Assembly: GCA_018663625.1 (NCBI GenBank)
Contig: JABJPX010000075.1
Location: 44,841 to 108,840, forward strand
From: Polaribacter sp.
Lineage (GTDB): Bacteria; Bacteroidota; Bacteroidia; Flavobacteriales; Flavobacteriaceae
Reading direction: 5' to 3'
Length of the DNA: 64,000 bases
The notes under the pieces were generated by a model that was not told the origin of the DNA, did not search any database, and saw only the letters and a program-made list of their open reading frames with translations. A program made the position numbers and the translations under genes. Shown here piece after piece: positions 44,032 through 54,607 of this stretch (position 1 is the stretch's first letter; each line of letters begins with the position of its first letter).

Positions 44032-44323
44032 ATTTAAGTACTAATATCATATTACTGATTATCAGAGTGTTAAATTTGAAAATAAATACAAATAATATGG
44101 ATTTAGCTCTTTTTTGCTGTCAAATTATTGGGACAGAACTATATTTTTTGTGAATTTAATAATAAAAAACAAGGTTTTTTATCATTTATTGCTTTTAATG
44201 GATTTCTATAAAAAATATGTTATTTAAATAGATTTAAACCATTGAAAGCTTCTTTGGTATTGTGATTGTAAACAGATTTCGAGTTTAATTGTTTCTTTTG
44301 CTTAAAGGCAATTTTTTTTTCTG
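44032..44323. other. AT-rich intergenic region with no recognised gene
   Basis: The 292 bases between the lysozyme-like gene and mltG have stops in all frames and no hairpin that I can support. The only signal is a TAAATTTG (minus strand) at 44029-44036, at the lysozyme-like gene start. Confidence 0.6.
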
Positions 44324-45352
44324 TTATCGATTAATTCCTTTTTTGTTAAGCCATCGATGGTATTTTTCGGCATTTCTATTGTGCTGAGAAAGTGTTTTTG
44401 CAAATGTATGAAAACCTATTTTATCTGTATTTGCACACATATAGTAATAGTTGTGTTTGCTGGCATTTAAAACTGCATCAATTGCGGAAACGTCTGGCAT
44501 TGAAATCAATCCAGGAGGCAAACCTTTATTTAAATATGTGTTGTATGGGGAATCAATTTTTAAATCGGCGGTTAGTACTCTTTTAATCACCGTGTTTTGT
44601 CCTTTTTTCTCACGAATACAAAAGATTATTGTTGGATCTGCTTGCAAAGGCCATCCTTTTTTGAGTCGATTTAAATACAAGCCTGCAACAATGGGTCTTT
44701 CTATCTTCTGAGCTGTTTCCTTTTGAACAATAGAGGCCAATGTAATGACTTCTTTTTTTGATAAGTTCAGACTCTTTGCTTGTTCTACTCTTTTTGCATT
44801 CCAAAAAAGAGCGTATTCTTTTAGCATTTTATCACGAAACTTTTCCGCAGATATGGTCCAATACACTTCATAACGATTCGGAATGAAAATACCTAAAACT
44901 GTTTTTTTATTTAGGTTGTTTTCTTTTAAAAAGTTTGGGTCTAAGAAGGCGCGCATCAAATGTGTAGTATCTGTTTCCACTTGTGCTGCAATTCTATTGA
45001 TCAATTTTTCTAGGGTGTCTTGATTGTTGAATGTTACTTTTACGGGGGTTTGATTCCCACTTCTTAAAAGATTGACAATGTCATTATTTGACATTCCTTT
45101 CTTCAAAGTGTATTTTCCTGCTTTCGGATTGGTGAACTTTTTTTGAACAGCCACCCAATTAAAAGCCTTCTTATCTTTTAAAAACGAAGCTATTTTCTTT
45201 TTTAAATCCAATAGGTCATCTTTCGATTCAATAAAGACGCTGCCTGTTTTACGAATGTTATCTGCAAATATTCGATTGTAATATTGAAGGCTAATCATCC
45301 CGCCTATTAATATAATTGCTGCAATACCAATTAAAATTATTTTTTTATTCAT
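44324..45352 (-). CDS. mltG: endolytic peptidoglycan transglycosylase MltG
   Basis: A 342-residue MltG/YceG. An N-terminal membrane helix (residues 5-24) is followed by a LysM-like part and the catalytic domain. The catalytic glutamate is Glu212 in ASIVQKET; the conserved LYLNRLKKGWPLQADPT, DSPYNTY and GLPPGLISMP motifs follow. It cuts nascent glycan strands and so terminates their synthesis. It overlaps the GNAT gene by 8 bases. The order dapF, GNAT, mltG is typical of Flavobacteria from memory. Confidence 0.94.
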   Translation of the reverse strand: MNKKIILIGIAAIILIGGMISLQYYNRIFADNIRKTGSVFIESKDDLLDLKKKIASFLKDKKAFNWVAVQKKFTNPKAGKYTLKKGMSNNDIVNLLRSGNQTPVKVTFNNQDTLEKLINRIAAQVETDTTHLMRAFLDPNFLKENNLNKKTVLGIFIPNRYEVYWTISAEKFRDKMLKEYALFWNAKRVEQAKSLNLSKKEVITLASIVQKETAQKIERPIVAGLYLNRLKKGWPLQADPTIIFCIREKKGQNTVIKRVLTADLKIDSPYNTYLNKGLPPGLISMPDVSAIDAVLNASKHNYYYMCANTDKIGFHTFAKTLSQHNRNAEKYHRWLNKKGINR

Positions 45353-45875
45353 TGATTAATTGAAATAAAAGTTCATTTTTAAACGCTCCATTTGAGAGTA
45401 TCCAATCTTTTTTCTCACCTACTAGTATAAAATTATTCTTTTTGAATAATGTGATACTATGTTTGTTGTCAGGGAGGATGTTTGCATATAATTGATGTAA
45501 ATTCAATTGCGAAAAGGCATACCTAATAATCATTTCCAATGCTATAGAGGCAACTCCTTTATCTTGAAATTTAGGATGTACCAAAATTCCGATTCCAGCT
45601 CTTCGATGTTGTGGATTAAAATCAAACAAATCAACCATACCTATTCGCTTTTTGGTGTTTTTTTCCTCAATTAAAAGCCGTAGTTGTTTGGTTTCAAATA
45701 TATCTAAATGTGCATTTTCTATATATTGCTTTAAAATAAATTTTGAAAATGGAACTTGTGTGTGGCTTACTTCCCAAAAGGATTCATTGTTTTCTATTTC
45801 AAATAGAAATTCTAAATCTTCTGGTTCTAAAGCACGTAGATTCATTTTTTGACCACATAGATTCATAGGTTTCAT
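45345..45875 (-). CDS. RimJ/RimL-like GNAT acetyltransferase
   Basis: A 176-residue acetyltransferase of the Acetyltransf_3 group: LRALEPEDLEFLFEIENNES at the N-terminus, GIGILVHPKFQDKGVASIAL as the CoA loop and LYANILPDNKHSITLFKKNN near the end. Such enzymes acetylate protein N-termini or amino groups of small molecules. Three ATGs are available (45875, 45866, 45845); MNLCGQKMNLRAL from 45866 fits best with relatives. Stop overlaps the mltG start. Confidence 0.85.
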   Translation of the reverse strand: MKPMNLCGQKMNLRALEPEDLEFLFEIENNESFWEVSHTQVPFSKFILKQYIENAHLDIFETKQLRLLIEEKNTKKRIGMVDLFDFNPQHRRAGIGILVHPKFQDKGVASIALEMIIRYAFSQLNLHQLYANILPDNKHSITLFKKNNFILVGEKKDWILSNGAFKNELLFQLINE

Positions 45876-45878
45876 AGC

Positions 45879-46097
45879 TTATCCCGGTAATTCTCTAAAA
45901 ATATCATTCACGAAAGTTTTTTGACCTTTTTTAAATAAATTTAAACAAATAAAGTTTATAATGATTCCTTTTGGCGCTTTCAGTAAATGCATGTAAGTTA
46001 GTATTTGTGCTTCAAATATAGGTTGAATTTCCTTTACAGATTTTAATTCAACGACCAAACAGTCTTGTATTAGTAAATCTACTCTTAATTTTAGTCT
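45879..46097 (-). pseudogene. GxxExxY-family protein remnant (C-terminal part)
   Basis: On the minus strand a 72-codon stretch reads RLKLRVDLLIQDCLVVELKS, followed by VKEIQPIFEAQILTYMHLL, KAPKGIIINF and ends at 45879. This is the C-terminal half of GxxExxY proteins (PD-(D/E)xK-like fold), with VDLL...VVELK and EAQ..TY in place. A stop (TAG) sits directly upstream in frame and the N-terminal GxxExxY motif is not found, so the gene is broken. No ATG allows a normal start. It lies between dapF and the GNAT gene. Confidence 0.75.
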
Positions 46098-46140
46098 CTA
46101 TTTCTTTTCTATGTTTCTTTGTATTTAATTAGGTTGAAAG

Positions 46141-46911
46141 TTAAATTTCTATATTTCCTTTAAAAACAAATTCTGCAGGTCCTTTTAAAAATACATTGGT
46201 ATATTTTCCTTGGTTTTCATCAAAAGAAACGTGTAAATCTCCTCCCATAACTGGTAACTTAATAACCTGATCTACTGTTTTTTTTGTTTTATGCATAGCA
46301 ATTGCAACGGCAGTTACTCCTGTACCACATGCTAATGTTTCATTCTCAACTCCTTTTTCATAGGTTCTTACTTGAAATGTATTGTGATTCAGTTGTTCCA
46401 CAAAATTCACATTACTCCCAGGAGCTGGATAGGAATTTCTAATTTTCCGTCCCATTTTAACTACTGGGTAGGTCTCTAAATCTTCAACCAATTCTACATG
46501 GTGTTGTGTTCCTGTGAAGGCAAAAACACTGTTTTCTTTTAGGATTACTTCAGTTACATCTATCATTTGTAAAGAGACAATATCATTTTCAATTTTAGCA
46601 AAATGGGCACCATCAAAAGCAATAAAGTTTGTTTCTAACGAAATAATTTCTAGATACTTTGCAAAAGAAACAGCACATCTACCTCCATTTCCACAGAAAG
46701 TTTGACTACCATCAGCATTAAAATAAAGCATTCTAAAGTCGAAATCAGTATCATTTTCAATTAAAATAATCCCATCAGCACCAATCCCAAAATTGCGATC
46801 ACAAATTTTTAATATTGCGGTTGTATTCTCTTTTGGAAATCGTTTTGATCTGTTGTCAATCATAACAAAATCATTCCCGGTTCCTTGGTATTTATAAAAT
46901 GGCATCTTCAT
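46141..46911 (-). CDS. dapF: diaminopimelate epimerase
   Basis: A 256-residue DapF with the two catalytic cysteines: Cys73 in FCGNGGRC and Cys195 in LACGTGVTA. N-terminus FYKYQGTGNDFVMID is diagnostic. It converts LL- to meso-diaminopimelate for peptidoglycan and lysine. Together with dapA elsewhere in the window, it supports a DAP pathway. The ATG at 46911 and one two codons later (46905) are both possible; the -7 element (46917-46924) is very close, so the mRNA is almost leaderless. Confidence 0.94.
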   Translation of the reverse strand: MKMPFYKYQGTGNDFVMIDNRSKRFPKENTTAILKICDRNFGIGADGIILIENDTDFDFRMLYFNADGSQTFCGNGGRCAVSFAKYLEIISLETNFIAFDGAHFAKIENDIVSLQMIDVTEVILKENSVFAFTGTQHHVELVEDLETYPVVKMGRKIRNSYPAPGSNVNFVEQLNHNTFQVRTYEKGVENETLACGTGVTAVAIAMHKTKKTVDQVIKLPVMGGDLHVSFDENQGKYTNVFLKGPAEFVFKGNIEI

Positions 46912-46916
46912 GAAGA

Positions 46917-46924
46917 CAAAGATA
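46917..46924 (-). promoter_or_regulatory. -7 element next to the dapF start
   Basis: Minus-strand TATCTTTG (TAnnTTTG) is followed by only five bases before the ATG at 46911. Transcription would begin at about the start codon. Confidence 0.5.
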
Positions 46925-47013
46925 GCAATTTCAATAGGATTTTATAGATGTTAAAAATGGGTTAAAGTCCGTTAAAATGACGTTAAACAAATTTTTCATT
47001 ATTATCAAAATTA

Positions 47014-47021
47014 TATATTTG
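47014..47021 (+). promoter_or_regulatory. -7 element of the degP/htrA gene
   Basis: TATATTTG is an exact TAnnTTTG match 25 bases before the ATG at 47047; a T-rich -33-like region lies upstream near 46992-46996. Confidence 0.5.
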
Positions 47022-47046
47022 ATTTCTTTATTTAAAACCAAATACA

Positions 47047-48435
47047 ATGAAGCATTTTTTTAGTTTTTTAGGAATGGCAATTTTAGGTGGGATTCTTACT
47101 TTAGGTGGCTATAAAGTTTTTATGGAAAAAGAGAAGGTTCTGCATCAAACTTCAGAAATCTCAATGAAACCCTCCAATTCAAATTTTAGTCCAATTGTTA
47201 TGACTTCCGCTGCTATTGAAAATACGACAGATTTTACTGTAGCAGCAGAAAGCACAGTCCATGCTGTAGTTCATGTTAAAAATACGGCTGTTAGGACGCA
47301 AAAGAATCCTTGGGCAGAATTATTTTATGGAAATGGAAACGGATCTAGGAGATATGAACAAGTTGGAACTGGGAGTGGTGTTATTATTTCTCAAGACGGT
47401 TATATTGTTACCAACAATCATGTGATAGAAGGTGCTACGGACTTAGAAATTACGTTAAATAATAAGCAAAAATACAAAGCATCTTTAATAGGTACAGACC
47501 CAAGCAATGACATTGCTTTGTTAAAGATTAATTCGGATGTGGATTTGCCATACATTCCTTTTGCGAATTCAGATTCTGTTCAAATAGGGGAGTGGGTATT
47601 GGCGGTTGGAAACCCTTACAATCTAACATCAACAGTAACTGCTGGAATTGTAAGTGCGAAAGGTAGAGATTTAGAAGGCAATCGAAATATTGAATCTTTC
47701 ATTCAAACGGATGCTGCAGTGAATCCTGGGAATAGTGGCGGTGCATTGGTAAATACCAAAGGAGAGTTGATTGGTGTTAATACTGCTATTTCGTCGAGAA
47801 CAGGTTCTTTTGTAGGCTATTCTTTTGCGGTACCTTCTAATATTGCAAAAAAAATTATTGATGATATCTTAGAATTTGGAACTGTACAACAAGCCATTTT
47901 AGGAATCAATGTCGATACTACTTATGATGAGGAAGGCGTAAAAGTTTCAGGAGTTTTAGAATTGACTGAAAAAAGTCAAAATTTTGGACTAAAAAAAGGG
48001 GATGTTATTATCAAAATAAACGATGTAAAAATCTCAAAATTTTCAGATTTAAAGGGACAATTAACAGCTAAAAGACCAGGTGATTTTGTTAACGTAACAA
48101 TTGACAGAGACGGAGAAATATATATTAAAAAAGTAAAATTATCTAAATCAATAGAAAGGCATATCTCCTCAGTATTTCAATGGGAGTTAAAAGACATTAC
48201 AAAAAAGGAAAAGCAGAAAATAGCCATTCAACACGGTGTGCAAATTATTAGAACTGGTAAAGATGGCGTCGAAAATAATTTAAAAGGTTTCATTATTACT
48301 AAAATTAATAACCAAGATGTAAGTAATGCAGAAGAAACAGTTCGTTTACTAGACAACTTAGCAAGTAACAGGTACCGAATTATTGTAGAAATGATTACTT
48401 TAAAAGGTGAAACAGAAAAATATATTTACCGATAA
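47047..48435 (+). CDS. DegP/HtrA-type periplasmic serine protease-chaperone
   Basis: A 462-residue HtrA protein. N-terminal signal anchor (residues about 5-24). The catalytic triad is His125 (VTNNHVIEGA), Asp155 (NDIALLK) and Ser230 (NPGNSGGALVN). Two PDZ domains follow: one at about 290-365 (LGINVDTTYDEEGVKVSGV and RPGDFVNVTIDRDG) and a shorter second at about 375-460 (GFIITKINNQDVSNAEETV). It degrades misfolded envelope proteins. It has its own promoter and terminator. Confidence 0.94.
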   Translation: MKHFFSFLGMAILGGILTLGGYKVFMEKEKVLHQTSEISMKPSNSNFSPIVMTSAAIENTTDFTVAAESTVHAVVHVKNTAVRTQKNPWAELFYGNGNGSRRYEQVGTGSGVIISQDGYIVTNNHVIEGATDLEITLNNKQKYKASLIGTDPSNDIALLKINSDVDLPYIPFANSDSVQIGEWVLAVGNPYNLTSTVTAGIVSAKGRDLEGNRNIESFIQTDAAVNPGNSGGALVNTKGELIGVNTAISSRTGSFVGYSFAVPSNIAKKIIDDILEFGTVQQAILGINVDTTYDEEGVKVSGVLELTEKSQNFGLKKGDVIIKINDVKISKFSDLKGQLTAKRPGDFVNVTIDRDGEIYIKKVKLSKSIERHISSVFQWELKDITKKEKQKIAIQHGVQIIRTGKDGVENNLKGFIITKINNQDVSNAEETVRLLDNLASNRYRIIVEMITLKGETEKYIYR

Positions 48436-48461
48436 AGTGCACAATAAATTGAAGTCTAAAG

Positions 48462-48487
48462 TCCTGATGAAAGTCAGGATTTTTTTG
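48462..48487 (+). terminator. terminator after the HtrA gene
   Basis: TCCTGA (48462-48467), loop TGAAAG, TCAGGA (48474-48479) and seven T. A short but classical intrinsic terminator. Confidence 0.8.
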
Positions 48488-48501
48488 TTTTAATAATTTT
48501 A

Positions 48502-48517
48502 ACGAAATCGATTTCGT
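48502..48517. promoter_or_regulatory. 16-bp perfect palindrome overlapping the gap -33 region
   Basis: ACGAAATCGATTTCGT is a perfect inverted repeat. Its right arm ends in TTTCGT, and TTTCG (48512-48516) lies 19 bases before the -7 element TACTTTTG, which is exactly the Bacteroidota spacing. The palindrome would therefore overlap RNA polymerase binding. Central TCGA and flanking AAA/TTT resemble LacI-family operators in form, but the regulator is unknown. Confidence 0.7.
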
Positions 48518-48535
48518 ATTTTCAAATAAAAGAAA

Positions 48536-48543
48536 TACTTTTG
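48536..48543 (+). promoter_or_regulatory. -7 element of the gap gene
   Basis: TACTTTTG (TAnnTTTG), 28 bases before the ATG at 48572, 19 bases after TTTCG inside the palindrome. Confidence 0.6.
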
Positions 48544-48571
48544 CAAAAAAAATAATAAATTTCAGTATCCG

Positions 48572-50014
48572 ATGGCAACAATAATTAATTATGAAACAGA
48601 AGTTTTGTCGCAAGCACAAAACAGAAAAGCAACCGTAGAATTCATCAATATCGTAAATAGTTTGTGGTATGACAAAGCCATTGAATTGGTCTTTTTCAGG
48701 AATCCTTTGATCGATAAAAGAGCTGGAGAGGTGTTAAATTTAATCAACTATGCAAAAGAGTTTGTTAGTAAACCAATTACGACCTTAGATGCTTTAGATA
48801 TTGCAAAAGCAATTCAGCAATTAACTTTACCAGCATCAAAATTAGATATTGGTAAACTGGCTTATGAATATTATTTAAATCCAAAAAGAAACACAGACAA
48901 AGTCGCTTTTGTAAAACATCAATTAAGCGCTGTAAAAGAGACTGAAAATGTAGCACCTCGAGATGTTGTATTATACGGTTTTGGTAGAATTGGTCGTTTG
49001 TTGGCTCGCGAATTAATGACGAAAATGGGCAAAGGATCGCAATTAAGATTGAGAGCTGTTGTTACTCGTGGCGAAATCAATCAAACGGTTTTAGAAAAGA
49101 GAGCTTCTCTATTGAGTATCGATTCCGTTCATGGCGATTTTTTAGGCACTGTAGCTACCGATATTGAAAACAATGCCTTAATTATTAATGGCACGACGGT
49201 TTATATGATAGCTGCCAAACAGCCCGAAGACATTGATTATACCCAATACGGAATTAACAACGCCTTAATTATAGATAATACAGGCGCTTTTAGAGACAAA
49301 GAAGCTCTAAGCAGGCATTTAGTTCCCAATGGAGCATCTAAAGTTTTACTAACTGCTCCAGCAAAAGGAATTCCAAATATTGTACATGGTGTCAATCATT
49401 TAGCGCATCATCCAGACAAGGTCTCTATTTTTTCCGCAGCTTCTTGTACCACCAATGCCATTACCCCCGTTTTAAAAGTTTTAGAAGATAATTTTGGAAT
49501 AAAAAAAGGACATTTAGAAACCATTCATGCCTATACAAATGATCAAAATTTAGTAGACAATATGCACAGTAAATACCGAAGAGGTAGAGCTGCTGCATTA
49601 AACATGGTGATTACAGAAACAGGTGCAGGAAAAGCGGTCGCAAAAGCACTACCTGCTTTAGCAGGAAAATTAACCTCCAATGCCATTCGTGTTCCAGTTC
49701 CTAATGGATCATTAGCCATTTTGAGCCTCCAATTAAAAACAGAAGTAACCACAGAAACCCTAAACGCAATTATAAAGCAATACGCATTAGAAGGAGATTT
49801 GGTCGAACAAATTAAATACTCATTAGATAAAGAACTGGTTTCTTCCGATATTATTGGTACTACAGCACCGGCTATTTTTGATAGTAAGGCAACCATTACA
49901 GACAAAGAAAGTATCGTTATTTATGTTTGGTATGACAATGAATACGGCTATTCACATCAAGTAATTCGTTTGGCAAAGTACATCGCAAAAGTGAGAAGAT
50001 ATACCTATTATTAG
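48572..50014 (+). CDS. gap: glyceraldehyde-3-phosphate dehydrogenase with long N-terminal extension
   Basis: A 480-residue GAPDH. The NAD-binding motif is YGFGRIGRLLARE at about 135-147 and the catalytic cysteine Cys292 in AASCTTNAI, with His in ETIHAYTNDQN. About 130 extra residues precede the Rossmann fold (helical, rich in Lys and Leu). Usual GAPDHs are about 330-340 residues. This long class is found beside the normal enzyme in Bacteroidota and some Proteobacteria from memory, possibly a gluconeogenic NADP-dependent form. Strong operator candidate upstream; own terminator downstream. Confidence 0.92.
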   Translation: MATIINYETEVLSQAQNRKATVEFINIVNSLWYDKAIELVFFRNPLIDKRAGEVLNLINYAKEFVSKPITTLDALDIAKAIQQLTLPASKLDIGKLAYEYYLNPKRNTDKVAFVKHQLSAVKETENVAPRDVVLYGFGRIGRLLARELMTKMGKGSQLRLRAVVTRGEINQTVLEKRASLLSIDSVHGDFLGTVATDIENNALIINGTTVYMIAAKQPEDIDYTQYGINNALIIDNTGAFRDKEALSRHLVPNGASKVLLTAPAKGIPNIVHGVNHLAHHPDKVSIFSAASCTTNAITPVLKVLEDNFGIKKGHLETIHAYTNDQNLVDNMHSKYRRGRAAALNMVITETGAGKAVAKALPALAGKLTSNAIRVPVPNGSLAILSLQLKTEVTTETLNAIIKQYALEGDLVEQIKYSLDKELVSSDIIGTTAPAIFDSKATITDKESIVIYVWYDNEYGYSHQVIRLAKYIAKVRRYTYY

Positions 50015-50047
50015 ACCTAAATTATACATTTTCTTAGATGAATTATA

Positions 50048-50083
50048 AAACCCCGAATCAATTTTGTTTCGGGGTTTGTTTTT
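50048..50083 (+). terminator. terminator of the gap gene
   Basis: AAACCCCGAA (50048-50057) pairs with TTCGGGGTTT (50068-50077), followed by GTTTTT. Perfect 10-bp stem. Confidence 0.85.
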
Positions 50084-50085
50084 AG

Positions 50086-50171
50086 AAGCTATTTCCTGCT
50101 TTCACTTCTCGCTTCACACAAAAAAGTGTGAGAGCTCAAACAAGCCGTTCAATCAGGGCTAAACTTGTTTG
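50086..50171 (+). ncRNA. candidate conserved flavobacterial hairpin element
   Basis: Two hairpins lie close together. TCACAC (50114-50119) pairs with GTGTGA (50126-50131) around a run of A; CAAACAAG (50137-50144) pairs with CTTGTTTG (50164-50171) around a loop containing CCGTTCAATCAGGGCTA. The left flank reads AGCTATTTCCTGCTTTC. I recall very similar AGCTATTTCC...AATCAGGGCTA segments between genes in other Flavobacteriaceae. The class may be the Flavo-1 RNA motif or a dispersed repeat; I cannot verify either. It does not overlap a gene and follows the gap terminator, so it would need its own promoter. Confidence 0.45.
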
Positions 50172-50275
50172 CCAATTTATAGAAATCGAAAGGGAGATGG
50201 AAACTCAATTTTCTCTGCGTCTAAGACAGTCATAAAATTAAACTTTTCCTTAAATTAGCACTTCAAAGAAAATAC

Positions 50276-52848
<2,573 letters not shown>

Positions 52849-52875
52849 AAGGATTTTTTAAATGAAAGTACTTTA

Positions 52876-53787
52876 CTAGACCAGAATCATAGTTCCTTCT
52901 GAAGACTTTTCATTGTTTTCATCAAAATAGAAGTCAACTCTACCTAAGTTAACTCCATAAGCACCTACTTGGTTGACGAGTACGTTTTTGTCGACGCTGT
53001 TTCTTACAATTGTTGGTTTTGGTAAAAAAGTATGGGTATGCCCACCAATAATTAAATCAATGTTTTTGGTGTTTTTGGCTAAATTCAAATCCGATATTTT
53101 AGTAGGATTTCGTTTGTAGAAATAGCCTAAATGAGAAAGACAAATAATCAAATCACATTGTTCGTCTTCTTTTAAAATCCGACTCATGTCTTGCGCAATT
53201 TCTAGGGGGTCAAGATACTTCGTCTCTTTGTACATTTTTGGGTCCACCAAACCTTCTAATTGTATTCCTAAGCCGAAAATTCCAATTTTAACACCATCTT
53301 TCAAGATAATTTTATAGGGTTTTACATGAGTGTCTAAGACGGTGTTTTTAAAATTATAGTTGGCAGCAACAAAATCGAAATTTGCATTTGGTAATTGTTT
53401 GTATAAACCCTCGATTGAATTGTCAAAATCGTGATTTCCAATGGTCGCAACGTCGTATTTAAGCATACTCATTAACTTAAATTCCAATTCACCACCAAAA
53501 TAATTAAAATAGGGGGTTCCTTGGAAGATATCTCCAGCATCTAATAATAATGTATTTGCATTTTCTGTACGAATACGTTCCACTAAAGTAGCTCTCCTAG
53601 CAACCCCTCCTTTGTTTGCATATCTGTGATGCGAGGTTTCAAAAGGTTCAATTCTACTGTGGGTATCGTTGGTGTGTAAAATGGTAATGTGTTTTCTTTT
53701 TTTTGTGAAACTTGGCAACGTTAAGCCTCCAACAGAAGTTAGTACGGCAGCAGCAGCTGTTTGATGTAAAAATTTTCTTCTATCCAT
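52876..53787 (-). CDS. 5'-nucleotidase metallophosphatase domain protein (UshA N-terminal half)
   Basis: A 303-residue protein with a twin-arginine signal (MDRRKFLHQTAAAAVLTS). The calcineurin-like metallophosphatase domain has the ligands Asp41 and His43 (ILHTNDTHS), LLLDAGDIFQG, ATIGNHDFD, CLSHLG and IIGGHTHT. This is the N-terminal half of UshA-type 5'-nucleotidases, without the substrate-binding C-terminal domain. That domain is encoded by the gene just upstream (one base between stop and start), so the pair probably forms one enzyme in the periplasm. Confidence 0.9.
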   Translation of the reverse strand: MDRRKFLHQTAAAAVLTSVGGLTLPSFTKKRKHITILHTNDTHSRIEPFETSHHRYANKGGVARRATLVERIRTENANTLLLDAGDIFQGTPYFNYFGGELEFKLMSMLKYDVATIGNHDFDNSIEGLYKQLPNANFDFVAANYNFKNTVLDTHVKPYKIILKDGVKIGIFGLGIQLEGLVDPKMYKETKYLDPLEIAQDMSRILKEDEQCDLIICLSHLGYFYKRNPTKISDLNLAKNTKNIDLIIGGHTHTFLPKPTIVRNSVDKNVLVNQVGAYGVNLGRVDFYFDENNEKSSEGTMILV

Positions 53788-53788
53788 T

Positions 53789-54541
53789 TTATTGAAGTAT
53801 TACGCGATTGTCTAACGAGGTTCTCAAGGTATCTAAGCTTTTAAATTCGTCGATAATAGCATGTCGCATTTTATAATCTGTTTTGAAAAGCGAAATTGGA
53901 TTTTTGAAAAAATCCATTTTATCACCCCCACTTTGCAAATAATCAGAAGTTAAAACGAAGTAGTTTTCTGAAAGGTCAAATTTTTGATTGTTTATTTTTA
54001 ATTGATAGGATGTATCGTTGTTAATAAGCAGTTCAATATTTTTAGAAAGGGGATGCGCACTTTTATTCTTTATAAAATAGTCAATTAATTCCATTATTTT
54101 TTTTCCAGAAAGTTCAACAACAACTAGACTGTTTTCGAAAGGCATTAATTCAAAAGGATTTTTATTCGTTACGACTCCTTGAGAAATACTTGCTCTGATT
54201 CCGCCATAATTAAACATTGAAAAATCGATTTCCTTTCCTGTACGCTCTTTGAAAATGACATTTGCTCTTTCATAACATAAATCCGCTAATAAATTTCCTA
54301 ACGAACTTTGCATTTTTCCATCATATCGGTTGATATTTTTTGGCGCATATGAAATTACAGTATTTATTTCTGCAATCATTTTGTTTCTGTAGGGTGCTAT
54401 TAGTTTATTATATGCAGCTTTCTCGCTAAGAGTACTGTCAATCGTAATGATTTCAGCAGTTGTTTTTATTAAGGAAATTGTTTTTTTTTCACATCCAACA
54501 AACAATATTAGGAGGCTAAAAACAAGAAGTGCTTTTTTCAT
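53789..54541 (-). CDS. 5'-nucleotidase C-terminal domain lipoprotein
   Basis: A 250-residue lipoprotein (lipobox VGCE, Cys17). The mature part matches the 5_nucleotid_C domain, which binds the nucleoside in UshA: SLGNLLADLCYERA, DFSMFNYGGIRASISQG, NPFELMPFENSLVVVELSGK and SDYLQSGGDKMDFF. It is first in the two-gene unit and has its own lipid anchor, whereas the metallophosphatase has a Tat signal. Order and separation differ from the usual single 550-residue protein. Confidence 0.88.
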   Translation of the reverse strand: MKKALLVFSLLILFVGCEKKTISLIKTTAEIITIDSTLSEKAAYNKLIAPYRNKMIAEINTVISYAPKNINRYDGKMQSSLGNLLADLCYERANVIFKERTGKEIDFSMFNYGGIRASISQGVVTNKNPFELMPFENSLVVVELSGKKIMELIDYFIKNKSAHPLSKNIELLINNDTSYQLKINNQKFDLSENYFVLTSDYLQSGGDKMDFFKNPISLFKTDYKMRHAIIDEFKSLDTLRTSLDNRVILQ

Positions 54542-54607
54542 AGATTTGGTAAGCTCTTTTTAATTAAATTTGTTACAGCTAATTTAAGCTATTATCAATT
54601 ACAGCAA

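Noticed and set aside
44032..44323. Small gene between the lysozyme-like gene and mltG
   Set aside because: All frames on both strands are interrupted within a few dozen codons and nothing resembles a known protein.
45843..45875. Short tandem duplication at the GNAT start (ATGAATCTA twice)
   Set aside because: Two 9-base matches in AT-rich coding sequence are likely chance and have no evident consequence beyond start-codon ambiguity.
49543..49905. Minus-strand open frame of 120 codons inside gap
   Set aside because: Antisense shadow of GAPDH coding sequence.
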